From Warburgia ugandensis (lineage: Eukaryota; Streptophyta; Magnoliopsida; Canellales; Canellaceae), in NCBI GenBank assembly GCA_035236585.1, contig CP141131.1, positions 19,319,103 to 19,383,102 on the forward strand: a DNA stretch of 64,000 nucleotides, written 5' to 3'. Position 1 is the first letter of the stretch. Every line of letters begins with the position of its first letter. The notes under the pieces are model-generated. The model was not told where the DNA came from, did no database searches, and saw nothing but the letters and a program-made list of their open reading frames with translations. The position numbers were made by a program, and so were the translations under genes. This document shows positions 54,301-63,652 of the stretch, one piece after another.

Positions 54301-56417
54301 TCAATAAGAAAGTGGCAAAAGATGTTTTAGGAGTATGTATAGGTAAAAGGCAACTAGTAAAGGAAACTTAGTGGCAAAGTGAAAAGACAAAAAGTTAATG
54401 GTGGGTTTTTTCTAAAGCAAGGTAGCGGGCGTGTTTAAAGCATTGAAAAGGATTAGAGAATTGATAAAGCTAGGAGGCATCCCATGAATCGAGTGTATTG
54501 GAAAACTAGTTTGGTTTCATGTTGAGGAGGTCTACCATGAAAGTTATCTTCCCACTTAGACAATTGACAAAGAAATATAGGGAAAGGAGGAAGGACCTCC
54601 ACATGGTCTTTATTGACTAAGAAAAAGCTTATGATAGGGTCCCTAAAATGTTGATATGGTGAGTGTTGGACCAGAAAGGGGTTTCATGGGGGTATACAGA
54701 CATAATTAAGGATATGTATGAGAGAGTGGTAACAAATGTTAGGACTACTAGCTAACAAACCGATGATTTTGATATCACTATAGAACTTCCCTAAGGAGCA
54801 GCATTGAGCTCGTATCTTTTCATGTTGCTTATAGATAAGTTAACAAAAGCTGCATGAGGAGATTCTATGGCACATGTTATTTGCAAATGACATAGTTTTG
54901 ATTGATTAGAAAAGGGAATGTGTAGATATAAAGCTAGAGTTGTGGAAAGATGCTATAGAATCTAAAAGATTTAAAATTAGCTGAACTAGAACAGAGTATA
55001 TCAATTGCAATTTTAACAAGGAGTGGAGTAGGAGTGAAGCACTAGTAAAGACTGATAACCAAGAAGTCCCTCAAAGGACCACTTTATATACTTGGCGAAA
55101 ATTCATGAGAGTGAAGAGATTGGGAAGGATGTTACCATAGAATCAGTGGGTTGGAACAAATGAGAATATTGAGATGGATAAGTGGTAAGATGAAAGGTTA
55201 GAATTAGAAATTAAAGGAAACTTAGGAGTAGCACCAATAGGTAACAAGATGAGGGAGGATAGACACAAGATAAGAGAGGATAGACTTAGATGGTTTGGAC
55301 ATGTCCAACAAATACCAAAAAACGGCTCCTATTAGTAGTGAGTTGATCCAAGTCGAAGTCTCTAAAACAGCAAGGGGAAGGCTTAAAAGGACACGGATAG
55401 AAGTGGTGAGAAAAGACTCAAAACTTTTAGACCAAATAAAGCCATGACACTTGATAGACCAATGACGTGGTTTAACACCAGTGACATGAGTCATTAAATG
55501 CTTTGAAGGCGAAGAGCAACTCTAAAGAGGATGTTCGTTTTCATGAAGGCTAGTCATGGGCACATGCAAATGCACGTGTATCTGAGTTCGAGAGAGAGAG
55601 GAGTGGTGGTAGTTAAGATAGATACTAGCAAAGGAACATCTTTATCGGCAGATAGCAGATATTTAGTGGTTGAGAGTCTGCCACCAAAGACAAATGAACT
55701 TCAAATATTCTCATGTTGTGTTACTGTTTGAATTCTAGACAACACTTAACAGTAGGCTAATGCAGACTGGGTTTACTCTAAAAAAGAGATCACAAGAACA
55801 AAAAGCTACAATCTTTAACCACTACTTACCTCCATTGACCAATTATTAATTCTGTAAGGCATGAACCCATTGTTGTCATCAGACAAAAGAATCAAGTACG
55901 TCCCTGAATTTCCATTGGAGCTGCCAACAATTTTTTCATCTCGACTGGAAACACCAGCATTCTGCACTTCAATGCGCACCATGTTTAATTCCCCAGATAC
56001 ATAATTTTGCATTTTCACCTGCGAGTCTCCTAAATGATCTGGGCGGAAGCTGCCTGACCATTTCCACCCGGGTTCATTAAACCGAATGGAGACAAGTAAT
56101 TCCCTGAAGCATATTAAGGCAAAGAATAAATGCAGGAAAACACAAGCACATAATTCCATGTGATGGTCCAAACGAAAAGCACACAAAACAAGTGCTCCAC
56201 CACTGGTATTGTAGCTTTTGGTTTCGAAGTTGGAAATAGAAAAGATAAAGTTGTGGAAGATGTGAAAATAATCAGTAACCAAAACAAGCTGAGAAACCAC
56301 CTTCTTGTATCAGGCCAATGAAGATGCGAATGCTGTCCAACACCCAAGCGGTAAAAGAAGTTAGTTCCCTTCTGCTTGCAAAATACCTCCTTGCTGCAGG
56401 CATTACTAATGACGTAT
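18105..56417 (-). CDS. VPS13: VPS13-family bridge-like lipid transfer protein, C-terminal ~935 codons in 15 exons
   Basis: VPS13 proteins are very long rods that carry bulk lipid between membranes at contact sites. Arabidopsis has VPS13S/SHRUBBY and VPS13M1/M2; which type this is was not resolved. Coding exons, 5' to 3': 56301-56417, 55830-56103, 52599-52712, 52441-52524, 40841-40891, 40586-40759, 40102-40427, 39644-40021, 39374-39458, 23382-23528, 22241-22345, 22044-22154, 21863-21964, 18896-18965, 18105-18775. All junctions are GT-AG and in frame with no internal stop. The translation shows the end of the adaptor-binding (SHR-BD) region ([22 protein letters not shown]), then [24 protein letters not shown], the [18 protein letters not shown] and [10 protein letters not shown] helices of the ATG2/VPS13-like C-terminal part, and a terminal PH-like domain ([18 protein letters not shown]). 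The gene continues upstream of the window. Introns total ~35 kb. Confidence 0.95.
18896..18965 (-). CDS. VPS13 exon
   Basis: This 70-bp exon encodes [23 protein letters not shown] plus one base of a Gly codon completed in the last exon. It is too short for open-frame detection. Confidence 0.94.
18966..21862 (-). other. VPS13 intron (2.9 kb)
   Basis: Apart from one partial Au SINE I see no gene or repeat in it. Short open frames on either strand have no recognisable domain. Confidence 0.8.
21556..21677 (-). mobile_element. Au SINE, 5'-truncated
   Basis: The 3' part of Au (AAGGGCAGCCTGGTGCACAAAG to ..GCCGTTTCCATGGCTCGA) is flanked by ACAAGTAAA at 21547-21555 and 21678-21686. The tRNA-like head is missing, as expected from incomplete reverse transcription. 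Confidence 0.88.
21863..21964 (-). CDS. VPS13 exon
   Basis: It encodes 34 residues, [18 protein letters not shown] to GVLNEFLE, with phase 0 at both ends. Confidence 0.95.
22044..22154 (-). CDS. VPS13 exon
   Basis: It encodes 37 residues, [19 protein letters not shown] to FSKTAHK, a GT/SLxxN-type repeat shared with ATG2 C-terminal helices. Phase 0 at both ends. Confidence 0.95.
22241..22345 (-). CDS. VPS13 exon
   Basis: It encodes 35 residues, [19 protein letters not shown] to PARGILQ. A Gly-rich amphipathic helix here is typical of the family's membrane-associated C-terminus. Confidence 0.95.
22577..22706 (-). mobile_element. Au SINE, 5'-truncated, in a VPS13 intron
   Basis: It shows CAGCCCCAATGCATGAAGCTC, GGGGTCCGGGGAAGGGGTGG and the GAGGCTGTTTCCATGCCTTG block. 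It stops after GAACCCATGAC. It is one of the least diverged copies here. It lies in the intron between exons 23382-23528 and 22241-22345. Confidence 0.9.
23382..23528 (-). CDS. VPS13 exon, C-terminal region
   Basis: It encodes 49 residues, [19 protein letters not shown] through LLHEMYK, the most conserved stretch seen. The acceptor lies in a CAGAGAG run; the site after CCAG keeps the frame and gives RGLM. Confidence 0.95.
23529..25698. other. VPS13 intron sequence, unassigned
   Basis: This is the downstream part of the 15.8-kb intron. A stretch near 24600-25150 has plus-strand fragments that could be an old transposon relic. I could not name it. Confidence 0.5.
25699..28482 (+). mobile_element. 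RTE-clade LINE, 5'-truncated, nearly complete ORF
   Basis: It encodes an APE-type endonuclease ([40 protein letters not shown]) followed by a reverse transcriptase ([55 protein letters not shown]). The RTE-typical C-terminal block ([32 protein letters not shown]) comes next, then a TAA at 28432-28434 and a (TGA)11 tail. Breaks: a TGA at 26604-26606, a frameshift near 27540-27560 and a TGA at 27871-27873. Compared with the copies at 35.7 and 53.0 kb it lacks the first ~600 bases. It is inserted antisense to VPS13 in its largest intron. Confidence 0.95.
28791..35108 (-). mobile_element. Ty1/copia LTR retrotransposon, old and broken
   Basis: LTRs of ~257 bp lie at 28791-29046 and 34851-35108, both TGTTG..CAACA, and differ at roughly one site in seven, so the copy is old. 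Next to the right LTR is a tRNA-Met primer site (TGGTATCAGAG, minus strand). Next to the left LTR is a polypurine tract. The flanks ATGGA and ACGGA are probably a 5-bp target duplication. Parts recognised in minus-strand order: gag (33.6-33.9 kb), integrase traces (31.7-32.6 kb), RT start (30.8-31.0 kb) and RNase H end (29.1-29.4 kb). It has many breaks, probably well over ten. Confidence 0.9.
31482..31626 (+). mobile_element. Au SINE nested in the old copia element
   Basis: It reads from AAGGGAAGCCTTAGCGCAAC through GCCTCTTGCAAAAAATGC to a T run. It is flanked by a perfect 13-bp duplication, TAACCTAGGAAAA, at 31469-31481 and 31627-31639. The block from GGCTGCATA to GTGGGAGC is shortened. The insertion postdates the host element. 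Confidence 0.93.
35109..35750. other. VPS13 intron sequence, unassigned
   Basis: Single-copy-looking intron sequence lies between the copia element and the next LINE. No gene is recognised. Confidence 0.5.
35751..39080 (+). mobile_element. RTE-clade LINE, full-length but decayed
   Basis: The 5' end starts TTCTGGTAAAAACTTG, the same start as the copy at 53035. A ~500-base 5' region contains three ~60-70-base repeat units. Coding relics of endonuclease ([15 protein letters not shown] near 36.9 kb) and RT (KAMGPDG- and FADD-equivalent regions near 37.6 and 38.3 kb) follow in several frames. The last part matches the family end, with GATGATGATGATG at 39068-39080. Stops and frameshifts are numerous, so the copy is old. 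It is antisense to VPS13. Confidence 0.9.
39374..39458 (-). CDS. VPS13 exon
   Basis: It encodes [11 protein letters not shown] through VLVGSTAVQ (28 residues). It joins RGLMAL in the next exon across a 15.8-kb intron with phase 0 kept. Confidence 0.94.
39644..40021 (-). CDS. VPS13 exon
   Basis: It encodes [19 protein letters not shown] through [11 protein letters not shown]. Single split codons at both ends (Trp upstream, Ser downstream) match the neighbouring exons exactly. Confidence 0.95.
40102..40427 (-). CDS. VPS13 exon
   Basis: It encodes [16 protein letters not shown] through SFKHINI plus two bases of a Trp codon. A charged low-complexity loop ([13 protein letters not shown]) lies in the middle. 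Confidence 0.94.
40586..40759 (-). CDS. VPS13 exon
   Basis: It encodes 58 residues, MLTIYPSYN to SLISSSPE, with a Gly/Lys-rich loop ([10 protein letters not shown]). Phase 0 at both ends. Confidence 0.93.
40841..40891 (-). CDS. VPS13 micro-exon
   Basis: This 51-bp exon encodes [17 protein letters not shown]. It is too short to find by open-frame length. It was placed because it joins TSE upstream and MLTIY downstream in frame with good CAG and GTG splice sites. Confidence 0.92.
40892..43649. other. VPS13 intron sequence, unassigned
   Basis: I recognise no gene. Open frames near 42241-42504 (minus) and 42899-43264 (plus) lack known domains. A CKLGKHH-like stretch near 43100 faintly recalls a copia pre-integrase motif. 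Confidence 0.4.
43663..48251 (-). mobile_element. RTE-clade LINE, 5'-truncated, split by a copia element in its tail
   Basis: On the minus strand the LINE runs from 48251 (RT region, AMGPDG-equivalent) to its 3' end near 46820, then its (TGA)n tail is cut at 46814 by a copia element and resumes at 43669-43663. The perfect 13-bp repeat TTTCCTTACATTA flanks the whole composite (43650-43662 and 48252-48264), proving one insertion. RT motifs include KAYDRVPRE and GSALTPYLF. The frame is broken in several places. It lies in the VPS13 intron, same strand as the gene. Confidence 0.93.
43670..46814 (+). mobile_element. Ty1/copia LTR retrotransposon, short, broken
   Basis: Two 207-bp LTRs, 43670-43876 and 46608-46814, run TGTTGAATAT..TAACA and differ at 6 sites (about 3%). 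A primer site TGGTATTAGAGC follows the left LTR, and a GAGGAGGAG polypurine tract precedes the right one. The target duplication is ATCAT. Parts seen in order: GAG-pre-integrase (SCQLRKHS) and integrase core from ~43.98 kb, RT (45.25-46.12 kb; [19 protein letters not shown]), and RNase H (to ~46.6 kb; [23 protein letters not shown]). The inner region is only 2.7 kb, short for the family. It is broken, with about five or so breaks. Roughly one to a few million years old, depending on the rate used. Confidence 0.95.
48301..49863 (-). mobile_element. RTE-clade LINE, antisense, with internal deletion
   Basis: The (CAT)n run at 48301-48334 is the tail. The minus strand then carries the C-terminal block ([18 protein letters not shown]), an FADD-type region near 49100 and RT motifs up to AIGPDG near 49750. 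From there it jumps to endonuclease-side sequence ([10 protein letters not shown]-equivalent, 49800-49863). About 500 bases of the parent are therefore missing. TCTCTCTTT at both ends may be the target duplication, but it is low complexity. Confidence 0.9.
49864..50569. other. VPS13 intron sequence, unassigned
   Basis: No gene or clear repeat is recognised between the LINE and the copia relic. Confidence 0.4.
50570..51740 (+). mobile_element. Ty1/copia relic (RT to RNase H)
   Basis: Short translated pieces match copia RT ([12 protein letters not shown] near 50610-50645) and RNase H ([15 protein letters not shown] near 51485-51530, then a DxHFI-like region). A purine tract follows near 51720. 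No LTR pair was identified. It is an old fossil with many breaks. Confidence 0.7.
52104..52213. repeat. Tandem duplication, ~55-bp unit
   Basis: CATGTTTTATTAATTATAG..ACAAAAGCC is repeated once directly downstream with a few changes. The open frame crossing it is probably chance. Confidence 0.8.
52441..52524 (-). CDS. VPS13 exon
   Basis: It encodes 28 residues, [12 protein letters not shown] to VYLPPTSE. Phase 0 at both ends. The next intron is 11.5 kb long and full of transposons. Confidence 0.94.
52599..52712 (-). CDS. VPS13 exon, SHR-BD region
   Basis: It encodes 38 residues from [10 protein letters not shown] to YTHRLVIE, including CPYAWDEPC, a hallmark of the domain. Phase 0 at both ends. 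Confidence 0.95.
53035..55460 (+). mobile_element. RTE-clade LINE with intact 5' end, 3'-truncated and deleted
   Basis: It begins TTCTGGTAAAAAATTG like the copy at 35751. The repeat units are at 53321-53390, 53391-53458 and 53459-53515. The coding start follows ([26 protein letters not shown]) at ~53555. Endonuclease and RT pieces (EKAYDRVP near 54630) continue with internal gaps. The match stops near 55460 before the usual tail. It fills the VPS13 intron between exons 55830-56103 and 52599-52712. Confidence 0.88.
55830..56103 (-). CDS. VPS13 exon, SHR-BD / adaptor-binding region
   Basis: It encodes [19 protein letters not shown] through [12 protein letters not shown] (91 residues plus one split codon). 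[13 protein letters not shown] and the [10 protein letters not shown] stretch are typical of the SHR-BD domain of plant VPS13 proteins. The donor is GAG|GTAAGT. Confidence 0.95.
56301..56417 (-). CDS. VPS13 exon (first seen in window)
   Basis: It encodes [15 protein letters not shown] to HLHWPDTR. It begins with the last base of a split codon after CAG and ends AG|GTGGTT, completing Arg with the next exon. Upstream exons were not found within 56418-64000. Confidence 0.92.
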
Positions 56418-57490
56418 CTGCATATATGAGAAATTACATATTCATACAACTTAGAACTACATATGGTTTCAAACTCGTTGTCACACCAGCTTTAATATTA
56501 GTGACCAAAACAACCTTTAAATTATGGTGACACACTATTCACAATCAGTGACAGATGAAGCAGATATCCTACTGCAATTAACCAATAATGTTATGTGAGA
56601 TGAATAGGGAAGGTTAGCAACTCTCAAGTGTCAGTGTCCACCGAATACGGTAGAATGGCTTATCAAGGAAGTATTGGAGACAATCAAATGCCATATAAAC
56701 TAATCAAGGTAATATTGTTGGGGCCACCAGTATTATTACCTATTTCATTCAGTGACCACCATGCTATTTCATCTACATGCCTATGATTTAGAGAAGATCC
56801 AGTTTTCACACACCCCTATAGCCTAGGTGGCTTCCTGCGGCTGTGAGCAAAAAAAATGCATGAGGATGCTAAAAACGGTTCTTTGCCCCTAGACAATGTG
56901 AAGAGTTTCATATTTTGGGGTTTCACATCTGTTGGAACCACAAATTCAGTTTCTTGGACTCTCTATTCATCTGTTTTGTGTCTCATCGTATTAAGATGAA
57001 TACAGATGGCTCAGGAAAGAACCAAAACACAACAAGTTACTATACTCTTAGTTCTTACTATTTTCCTCTTGAGAATTTGCCACCACTGCATTTCTATTTG
57101 ACATCATTGTCAGTTCAGAACATTAACTATATATGTGTGTTGTTATTAGCTGTTATGTATCAGCATCAGTTGAGACCTATACGATATTGGAATGATATGT
57201 CAGGTCATCAAAATAGAACACGAAAAATATCGGCCTCTGTTCACCTTTTTTGGCCATATCAGCTACCAGAGATGTTTGCTTTATTGCAAATACAGGCCTT
57301 ACACTTCATGTAAAAAAAAGGTTGAAAAAAAGAAAAAGAAAAAAAAATGATGCAGTTCAAACCACCTGCCTCTGCAGATCTTACGGTTTTCTGCCTTCAG
57401 GAATAAAAAAAGAAAGGAAATTTAATTCCTAGTCTTGCATGGGTTACTAGGAGCTTCTGTGAATTAATAGTTTAACAATAGAACATAACT
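56418..57490. other. Probable VPS13 intron, unassigned
   Basis: No further VPS13 exon was found by eye here. The sequence has no familiar repeat. Confidence 0.4.
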
Positions 57491-57492
57491 TC

Positions 57493-57805
57493 TAATAAAC
57501 ACCTTTTACCAAGGACCATTCTTATTGAACAAACATACAACAACTAAATTATGAACCTCTTGATGATATAGATAAATAAAATTATGAGAAATGATATTCC
57601 CGCCCTTTGCAGCTACCATCTCTCCGCCTCCTAAAATATAAATATAAATACTAATAAACACCTTTCAATAATGACTATTCTTATTAGACAAAAATACAAC
57701 TACTAAATTATGAACCTATTGATGATATAGATAAATAAAGTTATGAGAACGGATATTCCCACCCCTTCCATTTACCTTCTTCAACCCCTAAAATTTTTCC
57801 TAGAC
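57493..57805. repeat. Tandem duplication, ~159-bp unit
   Basis: Copy 1 (57493-57651) and copy 2 (from 57652) share TAATAAACACCTTT, TGATGATATAGATAAATAAA and the following ATATTCCC[GA]CCC block, at roughly 80% identity. Confidence 0.85.
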
Positions 57806-58340
57806 TGTTATAAAAAATGCAACTACCAAAACAAAATTAGCCTTGGAATGGAAAAAGACAGCTTGCCGTTAGGGATGAGAGAGAGAGAGAGAGGGTTTTT
57901 TGCCTTGTTACTGAAGGTTCTTCGTGGGTTTGCTGCGTGAAGCATTAAGCATTGAGTTTTTAGTTTTAATTCACCAAGTTTCTGTTTTCCTCTTGTCCTT
58001 CACATGATTCAATTCCATTGTAAGTTTTGATATGGATTTTCTACAAAGTAAGGTATGGGAGGCGGATCTAGAATTTGGAAGGGAGTTTGGTTTCTCTAGA
58101 GTAAAATCAATGGTCCAGATTGTGGAGATTAAGATAAGGGCAGGACATGATCACCAATTTGGTTTCTGTTAAAAGGAAGGTATGAGGTGGGGAAGGCAAT
58201 GGCAATTATTTGAAAATTAGTCAATATAAGGCCAATTCTGTCATTTATGACTAAATTTTATAGAAGTGGTATTGTTAATAGAAGAGGCGGGAAGCTGGTA
58301 AACAAAAGAGGTGGGATTACCATTTCCCTAAAGCTATCCA
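57740..58340. mobile_element. Possible MITE-like element
   Basis: The GATATTCCC..CCC block at the end of each tandem unit resembles the reverse complement of GAGGCGGGAAGC..GGTGGGATTACCATTTCCC at 58283-58335. That would give inverted ends of ~50 bases around ~500 bases. No target duplication was found. Confidence 0.35.
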
Positions 58341-58639
58341 AGTAAGAACTAAGATGTGCCCGTTCTTGTGTAATGTAAATAGTTAGTAACTACCAATATA
58401 ATACAACTTATAATTATAAATTATTATGCTACATATAGCTAACTACAAACAATTTTTAACCCGTATTTGTTTCCTAGTAATTTATGTATTATCATTAAGT
58501 TAGCAGCTGATTATGGATAACATATCACTGTCAAGAGCTATTCGCCCAAAAAAATATCAATATTTTACACTGTAAAAATTAATAATTTAATTGAAATGAA
58601 TATTTCAAAAATCATTAAAAATAAAAGGGAACACACATA

Positions 58640-58817
58640 AAGGGCAGCCTAGTGCACAAAGCTCCCACGTATGAGGGATCCTGGTAGGGGCGGACCACAA
58701 AGGGTCTATAGTATGCAGCCTTACCTTACATTTTTCCAAGAGGCTATTTCCACGCCTCAAACCCATGACCTCCAAGTTACACGGCGACAACTCAACTGTT
58801 GTGCCAAGCTTCCCTTC
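58640..58817 (-). mobile_element. Au SINE, full-length
   Basis: All Au blocks are present from AGGGCAGCCTAGTGCACAAAG to GTTGTGCCAAGCTTCCC on the minus strand. A target-site duplication is not clear. Confidence 0.92.
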
Positions 58818-58943
58818 AAAAGTGAAAACAAATATATGATCTAAATATTGGGTAGTGCTTTCTTTCTGAAACCTTGGAATCCATATCACCCCATTCAAAC
58901 CAATACCACCAATAAATATATTTCCTCTAACATACACCAAATG

Positions 58944-59360
58944 TGGTACGTTCATGAGTTACAGATAGGGTCACCAGGCAATTCACAAGGAAATCCTCGT
59001 GAAGAACCTATGGTTGATAATATATAGAACTTGACGAAGAGAGCTCCTAACCTTAGACTCGTTAGGAAAAGAGAGTCTTAAACCTCTATAATTTAGAACA
59101 AAATTCTCATTCCCCTTTATTCCTCCCAATCGTCCTCTTAAATAGAGGTTGCCTAGGAAATTATTCTTGCAGAAAATAGAAAACTAAAATTAAGGACTTT
59201 GAATTGTAATGAAGATACTTGCTAAAAAATAGACTCTCCTAATTAGGAATACTACTAAAAATAAGATTATTGTTTTTCTTCTTTCCCATTTTTGGCCTTT
59301 CTGACTTCCTTTTCTTTCACATGTCTCCCATATGCCTTTCCCACAAAGGCATCCGTAACA
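58944..59360 (-). repeat. LTR of the Ty3/gypsy element (3' LTR in its own sense)
   Basis: The LTR matches the copy that starts at 63653, with one sizeable length difference. The five bases before it, AAATG, are the expected target duplication. Its partner lies outside the window. Confidence 0.88.
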
Positions 59361-62300
59361 CTACTCCCCTCCTAGAGAAAGAGCTTGTCCGCAAGCTCAA
59401 AAGTTGGATAAGTAATGCGAAAATGAGCAACATCTTCCCAAGTAGCATCTGCTGAAGTGAAGCTAGACCATTGGACTAGGATTTCCCAATTGCCATGATT
59501 GAGACGCGAGCGAATAACGTAACAAGGAACAGGAATGATGCGGCCATCCTCCATAGGCGGTAGAGTAGACAGCACAGCTAGAGCCTCCCTTTGGAAGGCC
59601 TTGAGAAGGGAAACATGAAAGACATTATGGATTTTACTGTCAGAGGGTAACTCTAATTGATATGCAACCGGCCCTATCTTGCGTAACACTATAAAAGGCC
59701 CATAAAACTTGGGAGCAAGCTTATGACGAAGCTTTCCTGCCAATGATTTTTACCAATGAGGACGTAAACGTAACCAAACAAGTGAGCTAGGAGTATATTC
59801 TACATCACGATGACCTTTATCATAATACTCCTTCATGAGGTGCTGAGCCTGTTGAAGCCTCGATCGAATGTCATGCAAAGTCAAATCCCGATCAAGCAAG
59901 GCTTGATCTACCGTTTCCACTCTAGAAGAGCCAGCCTCATAGGATACAAGCGAGGTGGATCCCAACTATTGACAACTTTGAAAGGAGAGGTGTGAAGAGT
60001 AGTATGGAAGGAGGTGTTATAACTGTATTCAGCCCAAGGAAGCCAATCCACCCAGCTCTTAGGCCGATCACCCACAAAACAATGTAAGTACATTTCAATT
60101 GTTCTATTTACTACCTTTGTTTGGCCATCAGTTTGCAAATAATAGGCAGAAAAAAATGCCAATTTTGTCCCACACAATTGAAAAAGCTCCTTCCAAAAAT
60201 TATTAGTGAAGACAACATCCCGATCAGAAACTATAGATTCAGGTAAATCATGCAAACGTACCACCTGCTCGAAGAATATGTTGCCACACTAGTAGCTATA
60301 TACGGATGTACCATGGGTAGAAAGTGGGCATATTTTGAGAATCGGTCAACAACCACAAACAAGATTGTTTTGCCCCATGATTTTGGCAATCCATTGAAAT
60401 GTCAACCAAAACTTGTGTAGGAAGTTGGAGGGGCTGAAGTAAACCTACAAGGCTCAAATGTTTAGCTTTGTTGCACTGGCACATGAGACAAGCTGCCACG
60501 TAATCACCAATTGCTGATTTCACGCCCTTCCAGTAAAAATCATTGCGCACTCTTTGTAGAGAATGAGCCCATCATGCAGTGACCAAGAATCACTCAATTC
60601 CCCACGCTCCACTTGAGCTTGCAGCTGTTGGAGAGATATAGTCTCCTGAATTTTTGCCCTTATAGCATCAAACAATAACACCCGAGGTTGGGTAATCGTA
60701 CACAACAGGCCCTCATCATCCGCTCGATGAGATAACACATCAGCAGCTTGATTTAAATACCCAGCCTTGTATTCCACACGAAAATAAAACCTCCATGAGT
60801 TTGCTTATCCAATGTTGTTGCAGAGAAGTTGTGAGTCGCTGTTCCAGCAAATACTTCAAGCTATAGTGGTCGGTGCGAATAAGGAAAGGTCTGCCCCACA
60901 AGTAAGGGTGCCAATGCTGCACCGCCTACGCCTACCCAATCAATTCCCTCTCAGAAGCTGGAAGTTTAAGTGTCTAGCGGCTATTTTACAGCTGAAAAAA
61001 GTAATGGGATGCCCTTGTTGTTGTGGGACAGCACCAATACCACTTCCGGAGGCATTACATTCCACGACAAACTCATCTTCAAAATTGGGTAGCTACAAAA
61101 CTAAGGAAGCAGCAAGGGCTTGTTTAAGTGCATTAAAAGAAGCCAATGCCTCATCAGTCCACTGGAAGGAATTTTGTTTGAGCATACTAGTCAAAGGAGC
61201 TACAATTTGACCATACTCCCGAATGAACTTGCAATAGTAACCTGCCAACCCCAAGAATCCTCGTAAAGCAATTATGGATTGTAGTTGAGGCCAATCGGTA
61301 ACTGCTTGAATCTTGCTCGTATTAGCCGAGACCCCTGTAGCAAACACAATGTGACCAAGATATGCTACTTGGGGTTCCCCAAAAGAGCATTTAGATTTCT
61401 TCAAACAAAGATGGTGAGCACGCAACAATTCAAATACCACTCTAACGTGGAGCAAGTAATCATCCCATGTCTTACTATAAATCAAAATATCATCGCAGAA
61501 GACAAGGACAAACTGGCCCGAGTGTTTACAGAATACCTCATTCATAAGGGCCCGAAAAGTTGACGGGGCATTGGTCAACCCAAACGGCATCACTAGGAAC
61601 TCAAAGTGGCCATGATGGGTTCAAAAGATTGTTTTTTCAATGTCGGCTGGATCCATGCGGACTTGATGGTATCCTAATAGAAGATCTAGTTTGGTGAAAT
61701 ATTTGGCCCCCTATAGCTCATCTAACAACTCCACCACTAATATCGGGAATTTATCCTTGACCGTTTTAGCATTAAGCTCTCTGTAATTAACACAAAAGCG
61801 CCATGTACCGTCTTGCTTATGAACCAGCAATACAGGTGAAGAAAAGGGTGGCCTGCTAGGCCGAATAATTCCTTGCTGGAGCATTTGTTCACACTGCTCT
61901 CTATTTCATCTTTTTGTAGGTGTGGATATCTATAGGGTCGAACAACCATGTGATAGGAACCATGCTGCAAACAAATGCAATGATCACAATTTCGAAGAGG
62001 GGGCAGCCCAGATGGCTCTTGAAATAAATCACTAAACTCATCCAATAATTGGTCCAACTTGCAGTGCGACTCCAATGTTTCTTGTAATAAGTGAACTTGA
62101 ACCTTATTGGAATTCTGATGCCCTTCAAGAGTAATAGTTGTCCCACCAGACACAAAGCTCATAGTGAGAGATACAAAATCCCATAGGATTTGCCCCGAAG
62201 TATGGAGCCATTTCATTCCTAAAACAATGTCAAAGCAATCCAAAGGAATAACGAATAAATCAACAATAAAAGTATTATTATCAACTTTAAATGGTACTAC

Positions 62301-63652
62301 CTGGCAAATTCCCTTGTTAAAAACCTTTTCTCTTTTGGCAACCAACACACTTAGACCAAATTGAGGCTGGACCGTCAAACTGAGGCATTGGGCTGCTGTA
62401 ACACTGATGAAATTATGAGTGCTCCATGAATCCACTAACCCCAATACAAGATGTCCCTCCATTATGACTCACAATTGCATAGTTTGTGCATTTTGTTGGC
62501 CTGTTATCACATGCAAGGATATTTCAGGTTCCCTACTCTCGTCTTGGTCCTGCACGATGTCTTCGTGATCCTCTACCTCCAGCCAAAATAATTTTTTACA
62601 TTGGTACCCAAATGAATATGGTTCGTCACAATTGTAGTAGAGATCCTTAGCCCTTCATTCAGCCATCCCCACATGAGTCAACTTTTTAATAAAAGGAGGG
62701 GTCGCGCTACTTAGACTTGAGCCTGACACCGTCACCCCGCCTTGCCTGGAGCTGCTTTTAGCAGCGGAAGAGGGAACTGTTGCTGCCATGTTGGTGCCTT
62801 TAGTGTTCAAGCCCATGTTTTGCCAAGGTCCTCTTCACATGCCTGCCGCTCTTGTTAGCTGCTGCTTCTTCTCAAAAGCCCGTGCCAAATTCATTGCCTG
62901 AACAAGGCTCAGGGGATTTTGCATCTCCACATCAAGCCTTATTGAATCTGTTAATCCTGTAGTAAACAAGTCAACCTGCTGGTTCACTTGCACTGTATTA
63001 GTGCGTGCCAACAGCCCTTGAAATTGGCACTGAAAATCCTCAATTGTTCCAGTCCGTTTCAAATTAACCAATTCACTTAAAGGGTTACCGTGTAGTGGTG
63101 GGCCAAATCTCAAAGTGCAATATCCCTTGAATGCCTCCCACGTGAGATTTGGTTCCTCCTACTCCATTTGATAGTACCATAATTGCACCTCACCCAACAT
63201 GTGAAAAGCTGCCAAACCAACTTTGTCTATTTCCGTTGTTTGCTGATTGGAAAAAATTTCTCGCATCGGTGTAACCAAATTAACGGATCCTCTAACCCAT
63301 CAAAGGTCGAAAAATCAAGCTTTGTGTACCACAACACCACTCGACCCTGCCAGTGGTTCCAATCAATTGTCCGTTCTATAATGGGGATTCCCTTAATGGT
63401 TACTGCTACCCGTAACCCCATCGGACTCCTTGCTGCGGTTTCGGTTGAAACCCATAAGAAGCTCCTGCAATTGTAGCAACAGTTGTTGCAATTGATTTCC
63501 CAATTTAGACTCGGTTTGTGCGACTCTTGCTTCCATCCGTGACTCGGCTTCTACCACTCTTGTTTCGTTAATTATCTGCACTTCCTGTAACAGAGCCCTC
63601 AACTCGTATTTTGTGTTGGAATTGTCCATAGTGTTTGGCTTTGATACCAAGT

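Noticed and set aside
18105-56417. VPS13 locus as a pseudogene because of its transposon load
   Set aside because: All fifteen exons keep frame and splice sites, which a long-dead copy would not.
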